Source: Epiperipatus broadwayi
Taxonomy: Eukaryota > Onychophora > Udeonychophora > Euonychophora > Peripatidae
Length of the DNA: 64,000 nucleotides
Assembly: GCA_028023455.1 (NCBI GenBank)
Contig: JAQFVV010006830.1
Coordinates: forward strand, 62,001-126,000
Reading direction: 5' to 3'
Below, one piece after another: positions 49,181 through 63,120 of this stretch. Made by a program: the position numbers and the translations under genes. The notes beneath the pieces were generated by a model, which searched no databases, was not told the origin of the DNA, and was given only the letters and a program-made list of their open reading frames with translations. Each line of letters begins with the position of its first letter. Position 1 is the stretch's first letter.

Positions 49181-50868
49181 TGCAACTGCAATACTATCAT
49201 CACAAGTTTTCAGAGAAATAATATATAGTTTATTTTTTAAAATAATAGCATGTGATATGTTTGTAATAGCAATTACATATATATTTATCGGGAGCAGTCT
49301 TTTGTAAGGAAGTGAATATTTTTGAAGTTTAATATCCTAGTGAGTAATTTTGCAGTTATATGGAAATATGGTATTTAAGACTTCTCTTTGTTTAAAATGG
49401 AAGCTACATTTTGGTAAGTTATAAATGATGAATATAGTGATTGTCTGAAAGTTTGTGACTATGATTATTTGTGGTTATATGTTTGATTATTTTCATTATC
49501 AACTGAATTCTTAAATGTTTTTAAGGACAAAGAGGAATAACAAAATATGTAATATACAGAAGGATAGGGTAAAAAAAATCATAATAAAAATAATAATAAA
49601 TAAACTTCACTCACTTTATCATTACTACAATATATTTCTACAATCTCTTGTATTAACTTAATCATTAGTTGTTATGTTTCATTACGTCTTTATGCTACTG
49701 ATCTGATTTCTGGGTCTCTTTAATGATGAGTGTGAGGTTGCTTAGGCTGTCATCTAGGAACTCAAAAGCCGCAGCAATTAAAAAATATATTTATCAATTA
49801 TTTTGACTAAACATACTATTTGTTTACAGCTATCATACAAAATTATACATATTATTCAATGCATTACCCATCTAGTAGTAAATGGTGAGGCATTTATAGG
49901 AAAGAAGTGATGATATGGAATGATTTAATTTATGTATGATTGAAATATGCCACTGTCACCAAATAACCTTGAGCTGACCTTGTGTTTAGTGATTATAATA
50001 TGTTTGTTTTTCTATAACTTTTCAATTAATATACGTACTTGATGTTTTAATTATATTTATATAATCTATTTATCACATGGCTTTTTTTTTTTTTTTTTTT
50101 GAGAATGAAATTTATATAATACTTTCATATCTATTATTACTTTGAGACAAAAAAAAAGAAGGAAGAAAATATTAATCGAATAAAAATTATAATCTTGTTA
50201 CATGTAACTTGAGTTTTCAATTACATTATTTGAACATAAGATATATTGCATTATGAATTTCCATTTTCTATTTTTCCCCCTCAATTCCCATACCTCGCCT
50301 CTCTATCTTTCTCTCTCCCTCTATTAAGCACGCTTATTTTGATAAGAACTCAAAGATGTGTGAGTGAATTAAGAAATAATTTCAATTTCACATCATCTTC
50401 AAATTTCACTTTAAGAAAATTAATGAATGTATATTTGATCTAGTTTTCTCTATGCTTTATAAAATTACCGAGCTTTAGGTAATTTTTTGCGGTTTATTAA
50501 TACATTTTATTCAATAGATATACATATTTTTTTATTCATTTTGTTTTTATAAAAACAAATATATATATAACAAAAATAAATCTCAAAACTTTTAAATGAA
50601 ATTCTGTCTAATATTAATATAAAAAGTCTATATTTCAATAATTCAATCTAATTTAAAATTAAGAAGAAATAACTCTTTGTGTGGAATTTATTAATATATC
50701 TGTGTGATCAATATGAAATCTATTTCTGATGAGATTTATTACTTTCTTTAATTTTAAAAAGGGTATTATTATATCTAGCATTTATAATTCACCACTATAA
50801 TATGCTCCTAAAACTACGATGTATAATAAGAATCATAAGACTTCAAGTGCTAAAACAATAGCAAATTT
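49181..50868. other. AT-rich non-coding DNA
   Basis: No supported gene. An 18-T run lies near 50083-50100. The frame at 50246-50443 covers a pyrimidine-rich stretch (CTCGCCTCTCTATCTTTCTC near 50294) and has no family signature. Confidence 0.55.
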
Positions 50869-51229
50869 TTCTACATAATAGTGCCTCCTAGTGCATAATT
50901 CCTAATCAGTGCATACCTATCCACTATTGCCAAATTGTTTTAAATTATATCTGATATGAGATACCTTGTATCCAGAAACAGTGCACCTAGATGTTCAGAT
51001 CATATGCTCTCATCCAGAAACCATCCTTTATCTATTTGGTTAACAGTAAATCTATAAGCTCAAACTGTAAACAATAATGTTTTCAATCAAGCTTATTCAC
51101 TTGTATAGTGTTACAGATCTGAATCCAGTTCAATATTGGATAGGTAAGCATTGGATAGTTGTTATGGTGCACATCCTTGTAGAATCTATTAATTACTAGA
51201 GTTTGCACAAGTCAGCACTATTATGTGGG
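50869..51229. repeat. Foldback repeat family FB-A, copy 2
   Basis: Terminal inverted repeats CTACATAATAGTGCCTCCTA (left) and GTCAGCACTATTATGTGGGT (right) bound about 360 bp. Inner matches include ATCCAGAAAC facing GGATAG and ATTGGATAG motifs. TTTTCAATCAAGCTTATTCA, then CTTGTATAG...AGATCTGAAT, matches the reverse complement of copy 1 at 27580-27640. Non-coding and older than copy 3. Confidence 0.65.
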
Positions 51230-52781
51230 TCTGAGCATTAAAAAAATGTAATCCTGTGATGCTTAAAGGTTAAGACTCCACATGTATATGCATTGTGATC
51301 CACATTTTTAAGAGTTGGAAATCACTATAAGACAAAATCTTCCCATGTATTTTATTAACTCTGAATCATAGCTTCGCTCATTCCATTTCATTTTAAACCA
51401 TAACCTTATTTCATCGATCCATTTTTTATCTGGTTTCTTTCAAAATAAATTAAAATTTTTTGGAATGCAATTTACTTGTTGGTTATCAATACATCATGAA
51501 ATTCTCACTGTTTTTTTTTTTTGGTCTGTAACATCTCTATGATATTTGTAGAATTTTGTTATTTATGAATTTTGCATTCAATTTCTCTGGTAATTTTTTT
51601 AAATCTGGTATCATGTTTAAGAAAACACTAAATAATCTGAAGCTTAAGACCTGACCAATCTGTAGAGTTCTCACAAAAATTTATGATTGGGGGAGGGGGA
51701 TATTTTAACAATTTATGAAATTTGTAATTGTAGTTTTTAAAATGGCTTAACAATTTTTTATGCATAAATTTTCAATACTTTTATAAGCAGTTAATGCAAG
51801 CAATATTCTAAGATTTTTTATTTTTTATTTTTTAGAATTACAAAGGAAGATAACTTTTCAGGGCAACTATAATGAAAACTGAAGGAAACTTAGGGAACAA
51901 TTTTTAAAATGTCAATATGTGACAGTTATATTATTTCAAGAAGAGTACACAATTCAATAGTAGGTGACAAAGCCAAAGCAAACTACAGCTTAGTGCATCT
52001 GCTATTGAGAAAAAAGAGTAATGTAAATGTCTATTTCAGAACAAAATTCTACAAATATGACACACAATGATGTGAACCAATGTGATGTGTTTTAACCAAG
52101 AATAAAATCTCAGATCTTTAAAGGTACTTCAAGATTTTAATGGTACAATGCTGTTAAAAAAACTCAAAGCAGTAATTTAAAAATCCAGGTAGATTATTGT
52201 TGAAATTCACCCAAGAAAGTTAATGGAGAAATATACAATAGATGACTTAATCTGCTCTCTAACAATTGGCCACATTTATTGTTTTGTCTGCAACTTCTTA
52301 CCATATAACCTACAGAAGTAGTTTCTAATAGGTTTTCTGACTAGTAAAAATGATGTCAATTTAAAAATCCTAAAATCTATTAAAAGCAGAGAAGAGAATA
52401 TCAATATATTTAACAAAAAGGGTTGATTCAAATTTAGTCTCAAAATTAATAAAGCAAATGAAAACACTGTAATACTAAAAATAATAATTTAAGCATGCCA
52501 TTGAAGTAAAATATTAATTAGTTAACATGTTTCTGCTTTTAGACAAGATAATGAAAACATTATATTATCAATTCAGCTATCTTTACTTATTAATTGCTAA
52601 GCTTGGTTCATTTTCTTCAATCAATTTCCAAAATCTTGTTGTTTTGTGGCAAGAAATTTTTGTTTAGTAGTAATAAACATTTACTAAGATGTGAAAAGCT
52701 TTCACTTTGATATTAGTTCTATTAATTCGTTAGATGAATTTTATTGTTCTTTAGTACAGACTCAAAGTATTTGGCTGCAGT

Positions 52782-52784
<3 letters not shown>
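51230..52784. other. AT-rich non-coding DNA
   Basis: No supported gene. Contains several T runs and a GGGGGAGGGGGA tract at about 51689. The frame at 52276-52467 (minus) is not recognisable. Confidence 0.55.

Positions 52785-52830
<46 letters not shown>
52785..52830. repeat. (TA)n microsatellite
   Basis: About 46 bases of alternating A/T. Confidence 0.95.
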
Positions 52831-52836
<6 letters not shown>

Positions 52837-52983
52837 GTCTTCTATAAGTTTATAAGTTAGTTGTTTTTGGTGATGATTCAGTATACTCTTTTAAATGGAA
52901 ATGTATTACAAATGTGAAACCATTAACATCACATGATCAAAATTCTTTATGCTTGAACAAACTGTTTACACAGAGGCAAAACT

Positions 52984-53309
52984 CTCCATACAGTAGTGCC
53001 ATTCAGTGCAAGCCACAGTAATCAATGAATGCAAGGTTTGTGAATAAAATCTCTATCTAGTGCTTATTCATCCCATATCCCAAGACTAGTTTCTAGCTTG
53101 TGGCTTTCATAAGTGAGGAGCCTTGGATCTGAAATCCTAAGATCTAGATGCAGTACTCTCAGATCCAAGACTCCTCATTAATGAGAGCCACAATCTAGAA
53201 ACTAGTCTGAGGATATTGTAGAAGTAGACACTAGATAGGGATTTTATGCCAAACATTCTTGAATCCACTGATTAGTCTGGCTTGCACTCAGTAGCACTAC
53301 TGTATGGAG
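52984..53309. repeat. Foldback repeat family FB-A, copy 3 (best preserved)
   Basis: A 326-bp palindromic element. The left end CTCCATACAGTAGTGCCATT pairs with GTAGCACTACTGTATGGAG on the right. ATCTCTATCTAGTGCTTATT pairs with the arm containing ACTAGATAGGGATTTTATG, and GACTAGTTTCTAGCTTGTGG pairs with CCACAATCTAGAAACTAGTC. The centre is near 53145. There is no coding frame. The arms are roughly 85-90% complementary by eye, so it could form a long hairpin RNA if transcribed. Confidence 0.85.
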
Positions 53310-53779
53310 GGTTTAAACTCCATGTATTACAAATATGCATGTATATACAATATATTTACAGTGGGCTTTTATATAAGCCATGGATTGAAGGCTTTAAATT
53401 AATGCCTTGAAATACAAAAGAGAAAATAAATATAATAAGAATTTACATTAGCACTCACTATTAAAACTGACTTTTGTTATTTCATTTGTTGATATTTTCA
53501 TTTTTAAGACAATCCATAAAATTTCATGCAAACCAAATTATAAAACAATTCATTTTACTATAATTTAGGTTTAAATAAATAATAATTTTTACTATTTAGG
53601 TAATTATAAATAAATAAAAGCTATATTAATTTCATATAGCTTCTGCTGGGTAAATAAATATTATAAATGTAGTAATAAGAGAGTTCTTAATGTAGTAATA
53701 AGAGAGTTCTTACTAAATTTGGCTCCAATAAATAATACAGAAATTACATTTTCATTAATAAATAAAATAGTATCATGTG
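53310..53779. other. AT-rich DNA with a 23-bp tandem duplication
   Basis: No gene. TAATGTAGTAATAAGAGAGTTCT type units are repeated twice at about 53668-53714. Confidence 0.6.
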
Positions 53780-55302
53780 TTGTGATGTACTGTGGCTTCT
53801 CCTTATTAAATGGAGTGAGAAATCTCTCAGAAATTATTCCCAGAGAAACCTGTTAACCACTTTATTTTCCATTAACCCACTCTAAGTTTTCCCATATTCT
53901 GGTCCATTCCATTTCCACAACATAATCTTTGTCAACTCTATGGCCTTTATATCTAAGTCCCCCTTATTTTTTTCCAAACACAGCATAAAAACCAATAATC
54001 CACTTTCTGTATAATCACTTTTTTATATTTATTTTTCCATAACTTCCTTATTTGTACCCTTTCTGTTTTCAAGCATGTACATTCAATTAACAGATGCCTA
54101 TTTTCTATTCCTTCCTTACACAATTTATAGAGTAAATCACCCATATTTTTCCATTTACAAGTATATTCTCTTGTTGCTAAAGATCCTGTTTGAGCCTTAA
54201 ACAATAAATAACTTTCCTTATTATTATCATATATTAACGTGAACTTAACATTTTGTTTACTTCTATATATACTTAAACTCTTTTTACTCTCCATATTAGT
54301 TCTCCATCTCTCTAACTCCCCATTCTTTATTAATAAATCTATTCTGTTATCTCATTCCTTACCACTATAACACTCAACAATCCTCCTAACACAATCATCC
54401 CATCTTTTATACAAATATACTGATATAAATTCTTTATCCAAATCTTTTGCATACTACATTACCTTTCTCACCCATCTTGTTGCCTGCCCTTTAATCATAA
54501 CTCAATTAAATATTATTTTGGCTATTCTTTTATTATCCATAAACTGCAATATACTAAACATTTTCATTTTACTTTTTGCATCTCTCATATGAAAACTTGA
54601 CCATTCCATTTCTCCTTGAATTGTCTCCCTTGCTGTCCATATATATGAATCCAATGCATGTCTTCCTACTTCTCTGTGTACATTTTCTAAGTAATCTAAT
54701 ACCTCTTTACTAACACATAACACATCATTACCATATTTTAAACCTGCTACTGCAATTCCCTTCCATATAATTCTAGCTACATCATATTTATTATATGAAA
54801 CACTGTTAATTTCTTTATCAATCCCTTTCTTTTCTTTGCTTCATTTATCAATTTTTTTCCCCCATTCCATCCAAACAATTGTTCTGATTACTTAAAATAA
54901 TTCCCAAAAAACTATATCTATTCACCACACTTAACTGTATATCTCCCAATAAAAGTTCTACGTCTTCTCTTTCCCCTGTATTAACCATCATTATATTTGA
55001 TTTTTCTTCACTAAATTTATCCCCATCTCTTTACCCACCCTTGCACATGTCCTCAGCATAACTTCCATATCTTCTCTTTTTTTGTGTAGACAAAAATATA
55101 TCATTTGCAAAAAAAAGACCTGACAAAATATATACTTTCTTACCACCTATTAATGGTATCATTATCCCTCTTCCTAATCTTTCAATTGCTCTTTCTATTT
55201 CACTCAAATGCAATAAAACAAAAGAGGTGACATAAGGCATCTCTGCCTTAGTCCCATCCCATTTTTAACTTTAACTGATTGTATATTCCCTAATTGATTA
55301 TG

Positions 55303-55429
<127 letters not shown>

Positions 55430-56039
55430 TTCATATAATTTCTTAATAATATCCACTAAAGCTTCAACCATTTCCAAATTTGCTAAAATTATCCATAATC
55501 TATTTCTATTTACTCTATCATATGCCTTCTCTATATCTATAAAACTCATATATAAATGTTTGCCTGAATTCTTATTCATATTCATAAGTTGTGTGACTAC
55601 AAATAAACTATCTCTTATATACTTATCTAATCTAAAACCTCCTTGCATTTCCCCCACTACATTATTCCCTTCCATCCATTTTACAACTCTTCTAGCCATC
55701 ATATATGAGAAAACTTTATATAAAACTGATGTTACGACTATCAGTCTATAATTATTTAACTTTCTGTGATCCTTACTCTTTCCTTTAAATAATAATTCTA
55801 CTCTTGTATTACTCCAACTACTCAGAAAAACTCTATTATGTGCCATCTTATTAAAACAGGATAATAACTCTACTTTTGCCCTATATCCTAAATTCATTGC
55901 CATCTTTGCTGCCCATCCATCTAAATGTCTTGCCTTTCTACTTTTCAATTTCTTCTCTACCTCATTCAGTTCATTTTTTGTAAACCTAATTTTCCTATTA
56001 TTATATGCTTTCATGTTTTCTAACATCTTATCTATATCC

Positions 56040-56041
<2 letters not shown>

Positions 56042-56126
<85 letters not shown>
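56042..56126. repeat. (TA)n microsatellite between endonuclease and RT of the LINE
   Basis: Two TA runs separated by GAAA (56076-56079). This is the second array within the same LINE copy. Confidence 0.96.
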
Positions 56127-56129
<3 letters not shown>

Positions 56130-56985
56130 ATTCTTTCTAAATCTTTTCTAAAGCTATACTCTATTCTCTTATCATCTAGTAATACTAACTCTCTCCCCCC
56201 TACTTTTCTCCTTTTAATGTAATTCCGAAATTTTTTACTTCAATCTCTTTCACTTTTATTAATATACTTCAACAATTTACTATTTAATTTCATTCTCTCT
56301 ATATAATTGTCTATTTTAGCTCTTCTTTTCTAAGTACTTTTCTCTTTTAGCATTAATGTCTTTTTCACTTTCATTGTTCTTAATAGTGCACTTATATTCT
56401 CTGCATGCTTCCTTCCTCTCTTTTACACTTACTAATTCTCATATTTATTACACTTATTCTTCTGAATATTCTCACCTAAAACCCTATTTTTCACTTTTTC
56501 TATTTCATTACACCAGTCCTTATACTCATCACCAACCAACTCTTCCATGATTTCTACAACTTGTATTTTATACTCTTTTAATTTATTCTTATCATTCGCT
56601 CTCCATCCACATCTTTGATTATTATTTCTACTTTTATTTCTATTCTCCATCACATTACTAATCATTTCAATTACAATAAAGTTATGATCACTAGTATATA
56701 CTTTCTCTTCATTAGCAAACACCTTAATTTTCCTTACTTTATTCATTTCCTCTTTCTCTATCAATACATAATCTATTGTGTGAAATATATTATTTCTAGA
56801 CAATGTGTATTGTCCCTCATAAATATTTGATAAATTTCCAATACTAAAATTCACTCTCTGACAAAATTTCTTTAAAAGCTGTCCATTTTTATTATCTACC
56901 TCATCAATTTCTTCAATATGTCCAGTCATATCCCCTATAACCATTATTCTCTTTCTCTTCTCTTTACAGCTTTGTATATCCTTAA

Positions 56986-57175
56986 CTCCCACCATACAAC
57001 AGTCCCATCTAGTGCAAGTCATAACAATCAATGAATACTAAAGGGTTTGTACATCAGAATCCTATCTAATGTCTACTCATCCAATATCCCAGACTAGTTT
57101 CTAGTTTGTGTCCTTCATCAGTGAGGATCCTTAGAAATCAGAGCACTGCATCTATATGTTAGGCTCTAATACATC
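56986..57175 (+). repeat. Foldback family FB-A, copy 4, single left arm
   Basis: CTCCCACCATACAACAGTCC, then ATCTAGTGCAAGTCATAACA, then CCTATCTAATGTCTACTCAT and GACTAGTTTCTAGTTTGTG follow the order of the left arm of copy 3. No matching right arm follows. The arm begins exactly where the LINE at 53780-56985 is truncated. Confidence 0.7.
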
Positions 57176-57439
57176 GAATGTTTTAGTAATTAAATAAATA
57201 ACATGATTTTACCTATTAACATGTTCATTTTAAAATACTTAATTCTAAGCATCAAAAGCATTTAAGATAATTGCAAATATACAAATTATTTTTTCATTAG
57301 TAAAATTGAGGAATTAAGTGTGTTACTGTTTCATAAAATTCAAAGTATTGTAAAATGAATCAAACAACTATTTATTTGAAATTTTGTAATGGTGGCATTT
57401 CTCTTATGATTAAATATTGGAATACAAAATGACTGTTGC

Positions 57440-57695
57440 TTTAATACAGTAACCTTATTGGATAAAATGTCACTACAAATTCAATATTCATAAATCTAAA
57501 AGATCCTAGTTAGATTCCCAAACTGCCACTGTCACTGATGAGGCCAGCAACACCTGAAAATGATAATAATACTTCTTATACACTAACTTGGAGACTCTTA
57601 CTGACAATCGAATATATTTCAAATATTCAAATATGATTTGAATATTTCTGAAAACATTTAACATTTAATTTTAAATGATAAAAGATTTTTCAATA
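57440..57695 (+). mobile_element. SINE-1 copy, plus strand, diverged
   Basis: TTCAATATTCATAAATCTAA then GATCCTAGTTAGATTCCC corresponds to the region up to box B. Next come CTGCCACTGTCACTGATGAG and GCCAGCAACACCTGAAAATG. The end has ACATTTAACATTTAATTTTA and decayed forms of the GATGATGGAAATAG block. The promoter boxes are mutated, and this looks like the oldest copy here. Confidence 0.65.
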
Positions 57696-58969
57696 TATAT
57701 AATTATGAATTGTATGATTCAGTGCTTTCTGATAGTAAATATTTACTTTATTTGATAAGTTTATTATTTGAGTTGCTGTTATTAGATTAAAAGTTCTAAT
57801 CAAACGGTATAGATAACTTTCAAATAACCACCTGAAAGCAACCATTTATTATACCAAAATCAGTATGCTAAGTCAATGTTAAAAATTTTGAAAATAGAAA
57901 AGCCATAAAGAATAAGCAGCATTAAATGCAACGTTAAATAAATTGCTTTCCTTTTAATATTTAAATAATACATAAATTAAATAGTCTACATGAATTTTAT
58001 TATCCAGTGTTTTATTATTAATTATATCAATGAGATAAACTGCCTAAATTGCAATTTTTAAATTCACAGCAGTGTTTTCTTTTACAGATTACAGTTAAGT
58101 TTTAAAATTTTTTGATCTGACTTTACTTAAGGAAATGCCATTTTCAATCAAATCACATGGTTTTTAGATCACATGATCTATTCATATATACATATATAAA
58201 TAGTGTTCGCTATCCTAAATTTTATGCATTGACACACAAATTTCATTACAGAAAAATAACTTATTTTTAAATATACTATAGCTTTTCATTTTCTAAATGT
58301 ATTTTAATATATATATATTAATTGCTTTAATTCCATCTATCAAAATAATAAATTTAATATATATTTTCGTAGAATCGAAACTAAAAACAATATTATTTAA
58401 TATTAAAGTTTATATACAAATAAAATGATCTATATATATATGCTATAAATCATCTTATCTCTAACATATGCACAAGAGGTTATGATAATTACATTATGAA
58501 TATAATTTTTATCTTTAGATTACCCAGTCAATATTTTATTTTGAATTAAAAATAAAACAACAAATCTTCATTCTAATCAAGAAAATAATTTGCATAAATT
58601 ATTTTTTTATAAGCTATGATTTTCATAATTAGAAAAACAAACTTTTTTATTATTAGCTTTTATTTAAAAAGAAATCATATAAAAACCATAAATAAACAAT
58701 TTAATAATAGAATGTCACAAAAACTCAAGAAATTATAAATAAGTAATAAACAAAAAAATATTATTTTGTAAAAAAATTATCTACATTATTTAGACGTTAA
58801 AAAAATAAATAAATTAGAAAATAATTAACAATTAAGCAAAGTTACATATTTACAATAATAGGTAAAAAAAAAAACAGACTTTTTAATAATAATTTTACAT
58901 TAAATATGATTATTAATGATTTTAACCCTTTATTATTCATAAAGACAAAATTATTTATTATCAAGAAGA
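57696..58969. other. AT-rich non-coding DNA
   Basis: No gene or recognised repeat, apart from short (TA)n runs near 58308 and 58430. Confidence 0.55.
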
Positions 58970-60160
58970 AAATAGAAAGATTTGTACTTAGGATTTTTCA
59001 GTCTATATTCATGCTTTACTTCATCTCAAACAAACCAACACACATGACCATATACATGTAAAAAAGTTAGATGACTCCCAGTATATGTACTTCATATAGA
59101 AATCAGCACTCATCTGGTGGGCCAGATCATAATCTCCCATACATATATACAATCGATGCTTGGCATAAATTAAAATAGCAATTGCTTAAACTTTAATGGG
59201 CAGATCACGATTCCAAATAATCATCTTTCCACGATGGAATGCTCAAAGCCTTTGATGGATTTAATATTGTAGTTATACAATGTAGCCATTATGTGAACAT
59301 ATCCTCTCATATTATCAACCCATTATGTATCCATATATTTAAAGGATGGACTGACCTTATAGATTTAAAATATTTCCAAGGTAATATGTAATTATACTAT
59401 TCATTCAGTGTACTGAATGTTTCTTATAGAAATAAAGAGAGGGATTTGAATTTAAGATTTTTTAGTCTATATTCAATTTGTACTCCATCTCAATCAACAC
59501 ATATGATGAAACACACACACACACATATATATATATTAGGAATAATCTATCTTTTGTACATGCATGTCATTATGTGTGTCAGTTGGTTGAGATAGAGTGA
59601 AGATAAAAATAGACTGAAAATTTTTAAGCTCAAATTCCTGTGTTCTTATATAAGAAACATTCAATATACTGACAAACTGCATTTGAAACAGGTTAAATTT
59701 ATAAGGTCAGCCCATTTTTCCCTTTTTAATAAATGGATATGTAATAGTCCAATAATATGAGAGTTTAGATTGATATAATGTCAGGTATGACTAAAATATC
59801 AAATCCACCAAGAGCTTTGAGTATTCTCACATTGATTTTTCAATGAAATGGACAGTTACATAGTTGAAAGGGTGAAAAGAGTGAAGCCTGATTATTAAAG
59901 TTTAATAAATGGCTATCTTAAAATAAGCCAAGAACTGATTGTAAATATGTGTGGGAGATTACAATATGGTTCAACTGATGAGTGCTGGTTATGCACCAAA
60001 TACCTATTCTGCAAATTATTTATCTTTATCACATGTATGCAGCCAAGGATGTCCATTGTTTGAAATAAAATGGAGTATGAAGATAGTCTGCAAAACACTA
60101 AATTCAAACCTCCCTATTTACTTATATAAAAAACATTCAGTACACTGAATGAATAGGCTA
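58970..60160. repeat. Large foldback element FB-B with tandem units in each arm
   Basis: The left arm has one complete unit (about 58970-59395) followed by the beginning of a second unit (about 59396-59540), which starts TTCATTCAGTGTACTGAATG and continues AGGGATTTGAATTTAAGA, TAGTCTATATTC and ATCTCAATCAACACATATGA. The right arm (60160 back to about 59545) mirrors this. Its outer unit starts TTCATTCAGTGTACTGAATG in reverse complement, its inner partial unit begins near 59690, and CAGCACTCATCAGTTGAACC faces CAGCACTCATCTGGTGGGCC. The centre, near 59515-59545, holds (CA)n(TA)n. The arms are about 570-600 bp and diverged. No coding sequence is present. Fragments of the unit occur at 28555-28740 and 31955-32075. 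Confidence 0.75.
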
Positions 60161-62929
60161 ATGTAAAAAAGAAAGTAAAGTTAATATTCTGTTTTTGTTA
60201 AAAGGATTTTGCACAATTATTGAATTACAATCATAAATTTAAAAAAAACCCAATAAAGTTAATATCTGTACTGAAAACTTCACTCCAAAATTTTTCATCT
60301 AATATACAAACAAAATCGTTTATTTTCTTTCTTCACTATGATATCGCAATAAGATGCTTGATTGGTCTAGACAATGATTTTTAATCAACAGAAAAAAAAA
60401 ATATTTTGGATTAAAACAACAATTTATTATGTATAAGTATATTTGTAAAAAAAATGTAAATGTGTACAATTCAAAAGTTTTCTTATCTTAAAGTGTGATG
60501 TATATTTGTGGCTTGATGTTTGATTTTTTTTTACTTTACAATAAAATGCATTTTATATCTCATTATCTAAAATGTGTACAAGATTGTATCCCTTCCTTAT
60601 GCTTTCTATTCAAATTTCCTTTATGAAATTTCTTTCAAACATTTTCTTAATTTAGAAATAAATTCTCTCACAACAACTTTAAGATATTTTATCTATTTCA
60701 AGTCCTTCTTTATATCCTTTATGCAAAATTTCTTTGTTTATATCATAATTAACCTGAATTTTTAGTATTTAACACTTTCATTAAGTTGCACAAGTAATCT
60801 TATTTCCACAAGATTTTTTTAAATCTTTATTTATACTGTCCTACTTCACTGTATCCCATACTGTGTATGGTTTACTAATTCAAAAATAATTTTTTTCATC
60901 TTATATTCTCTAATTTCACAAATTTTGACAAAGCGCATATAATATATAATAATTTTGTTTTTTTTCAAAAAGGAAAGTTTTGGTTAAAAAAACTTGAGGG
61001 GCCCCCCCTCCCATCATATTTAATCATATTAACGGGGTTATAGCTAGAAAAAATATTACATAATAAATAATGTGTGTTTAATAAATATATAATTACAACT
61101 TTTAATTTATGCAAGTGATAATAGTTGTTATAAAGTAATAATCAAAAAGTAGTCCAAATCTGAATTTTAGATTCTTGTTATTCTGATTATTAATAGTGAT
61201 TTTATAGTTTTAAGAAAAAAAATCATGATTTATTAATGGTTGTCATACTTTATAATATATTTACTCAATAGCATTACTTTATGTTTGATCAAAGCATAAT
61301 TATGATCTTGTGTACACTGACAGTTACATATTACCTTATGCATTAATAGCACTCATATGCACAATTTCTCACAATCACAAAACAATACATATTTCCATTA
61401 AAGTCTTCAAATCCATTTGAAGATTCAGTTTAAAAACTATCAGATTTATGTTACACTGCATGTTAAAGAATACCTGTCTATTTATATTCACTTAATATGA
61501 TAACCTTAATAATGTAATAATAGATATACTTCTTTTAGAAATTTGGTAATTAGTTACTTATGATTTCAGTGAAAACTTAAATGATTTTTGCATTGCATTT
61601 AACATACTATTAATCATTAGTGACTTCAATATAGATAATGAAAATTAATGTATGAATTGTCTTAGAATTTATTTACAGAAGCTGGTTTTGACTATTATTA
61701 ATATATATATCTTTTATAAACCTATATCAAACATATTATTATTGATAAAGGTTGCAACCATAATAACTGATATCATGCTTTTATGAAAAGGTTTAAATGA
61801 TAACATTGTTAGTAACCAAATTTAATATACAGATATAATTTGAGATACTAAGTGATAAAATCTGATAATCTTTAATGGTGGTTCTTCATTATTAATATTC
61901 CATTTGTTTTTATATAGTTTCACTTTAATAATATGATTTATGTAAATAATATATCAAATAATAATTATAGCCATATTTTTATGAATTTCTCAAATAGTTG
62001 TATCTAACAAACTTTACACAATAAACTATCCTTAATATTTTGATTATACTGCAGACACCGTTTCAAAAAAGAACATCAAAAGTACCACTACTAAATACAA
62101 AATTTCACATGTCATTTTTATTATTCTTCCTAATTATTATTTATTTTATTACGATCTACTTTATTAATTTAGTAAAATTTAATAATGTCTTTATTTGTCC
62201 TGAATACTTTAGTGCAGTGAATAATTAGTAGATTTAAGAACTCAAAAACTATGGACTATAGTGACTGTGTCCAATAACTTGAATTTCAATAAACAATTTA
62301 ATTATATATAATATAGACATGCCTCTTTAATACATAATATCTCTTTGTCAATTTTATACACTTTTTTAATGACATTACCTAAAATTTTTATCAGTCATAA
62401 AATTAACCTTTCTGTAGTGTACTTCATTATTGGCCAAGAGAGGAAAAACTCTGAAAGTTTTAATTGGTCAATTGACAAACTCTTTGATTGAAATATTTTC
62501 ATCTTTTAATATATATTAATTTTAGTTTCATTTTCAAAAAGTATATTAATTATTTGTAATGTTAGGAAAGTTAATGAAAGTTATTTCAAAAATATATTTT
62601 TATTTGTATTTTATAGAAATATTCAAAAGCGGAAAAATCAAAGAAAACATTATGAACAAATTACAAGCAAAGTAAATGTCATTTATATCCCTCCCAGATT
62701 TACCGTTACAAATTTTTAAATAATTTTTTAGTAAAATTTTCAATTTACAATCGTGTAAAGTATATAACTTTTTAATAAAACCTTACTACTTTTGTAAAAT
62801 AACTATATTTTCAGCAGATAATCTATAATATTTACAAAAAATAATAAAAAAAACACTCTAAAACATATATTTTTATTTTCAGTGGTGAAAACATATTTAT
62901 ATTAATCATCAGCCAATAAGATTTGAGAA
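60161..62929. other. AT-rich non-coding DNA
   Basis: No supported gene over about 2.8 kb. GAGGGGCCCCCCCTCCC (60998-61014) is a small GC-rich palindrome-like cluster. The frames at 60574-60765 and 62040-62228 are hydrophobic chance frames without motifs. Confidence 0.55.
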
Positions 62930-63033
62930 TAGATTGAGAATAGATTATCCAACCAATCAGCATTGACCTTCCTCTTTTGTTCAACTTAAAACCCTCCTAA
63001 TATTGATTTTTTACTTGTAAAATAATACAAGAG
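62910..63033 (+). promoter_or_regulatory. Promoter-like stretch with two CCAAT boxes
   Basis: AGCCAATAAG (about 62911) and AACCAATCAG (about 62951) are two well-formed CCAAT-box sequences about 40 bases apart. GAGAATAGATT is tandemly repeated between them, and the stretch is followed by GTTCAACTTAAAACCCTCC. This spacing is seen in animal promoters, but there is no clear TATA box. The short frame beginning at 63034 lies directly downstream. Confidence 0.3.
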
Positions 63034-63120
63034 ATGGCAGCATCTTACAGAACTTTTTCTAAAGTTTTCAACATGTATAAATGTATCACCACAGCTCGAA
63101 AAATAAACGATTTAGAGTGA
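63034..63120 (+). CDS. Hypothetical 28-codon ORF downstream of CCAAT boxes
   Basis: Starts in a favourable context (AAGAGATGG) and reads MAASYRTFSKVFNMYKCITT with eight further residues before TGA. The composition is basic with no recognised motif. A GT-containing AAAG|GTTAAT about 45 bases beyond the stop could be a splice donor. It is listed only because of its position after a promoter-like stretch; chance is a good alternative. Confidence 0.15.
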   Translation: MAASYRTFSKVFNMYKCITTARKINDLE

